From the NCBI RefSeq assembly GCF_017347095.1, contig NZ_JADPRZ010000042.1, forward strand, positions 1 to 33,000: DNA of 33,000 bases, written 5' to 3'. This document shows, in pieces, positions 32,837 to 33,000 of this stretch (positions within the stretch are counted from its first letter, which is position 1; every line of letters begins with the position of its first letter). The stretch comes from Sporosarcina sp. E16_8 (GTDB taxonomy: Bacteria; Bacillota; Bacilli; Bacillales_A; Planococcaceae). Below the pieces are notes generated by a model. That model made no database searches. It saw only the letters and a program-made list of their open reading frames with translations, and had not been told where the DNA came from. A program made the translations under genes and the position numbers.

Positions 32837-33000
32837 CAACGAATCTCCTCGAAGTGTCCAACGAAATCCGAAAAGCTTCCAACCAACCGCCGAAAGTGTC
32901 CAACCAACAGGGGAGTGTGCAACAAAACCCTCGAAGTGTCCAAGGAAACTAGAAAAGCGTCCAACCAACCGCCGAAAGTGTCCAACCAATCTCTAAAAGT
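32837..33000. repeat. Degenerate array, 21 bp period, running off the window
   Basis: Units begin with CAA(C/G) at 32837, 32859, 32880, 32901, 32920, 32941, 32962 and 32983; lengths are 22, 21, 21, 19, 21, 21, 21 and a truncated last one. The best-kept unit, CAACCAACCGCCGAAAGTGT plus C, occurs twice (32880 and 32962). Most units end in AAGTGTC or a variant. Both strands give open frames with a seven-residue repeat, which follows from the period. Confidence 0.85.

Overview
The window looks like a chromosomal segment of an endospore-forming or related Bacillales (Firmicutes), most likely a Planococcaceae member close to Sporosarcina or Lysinibacillus. The grounds are Gram-positive Shine-Dalgarno sequences (AGGAGG, AAAGGGGG), SigA-type promoters, TTG starts, many intrinsic terminators, a Bacillus-type PatA, a SbpA/SslA-like S-layer protein and several proteins with SLH anchors. 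This placement comes from reading the proteins, not from a database search. Every convincing protein-coding gene is on the + strand.

Left flank, 1-9.8 kb. The genes here have an unusually A+C-rich coding strand. In order they are a YwrD-like gamma-glutamyltransferase, an EamA-family transporter, a 29-residue Hol_Tox-like toxin with a probable antisense antitoxin, a PatA-like aminotransferase, an SLH-anchored CAP-domain protein, an exported S41 peptidase, and a two-gene operon for UDP-ManNAcA dehydrogenase (WecC type) and TagA/WecG glycosyltransferase. The last pair could feed the secondary cell-wall polymer to which SLH domains bind. Intergenic gaps carry degenerate repeats that keep an almost exact 21-bp period.

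Central surface block, 9.8-30 kb. A noncoding interval with a large imperfect palindrome and two matched hairpins leads to a strong promoter and the 1238-residue S-layer protein. Downstream lie copies of a 144-bp MITE-like repeat. An SLH-anchored 5'-nucleotidase follows, behind a Pho-box-like promoter, and then a 1512-residue secreted protein with two unrelated nuclease domains. Together these two could degrade extracellular DNA to nucleosides and phosphate. Next come a BspA-like leucine-rich-repeat adhesin with three C-terminal SLH domains and an orphan flagellin whose variable region is replaced by a von Willebrand factor A domain.

Right end, 30-33 kb. There is a membrane protein of unknown function, a zinc-ribbon DUF2628-like membrane protein, a strong hairpin and another 21-bp-period array running off the window.

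The features most worth attention are the flagellin-VWA fusion, the 21-bp phased intergenic arrays, the nucleotidase/dual-nuclease pair with its Pho-like promoter, and the compact type I toxin-antitoxin locus.
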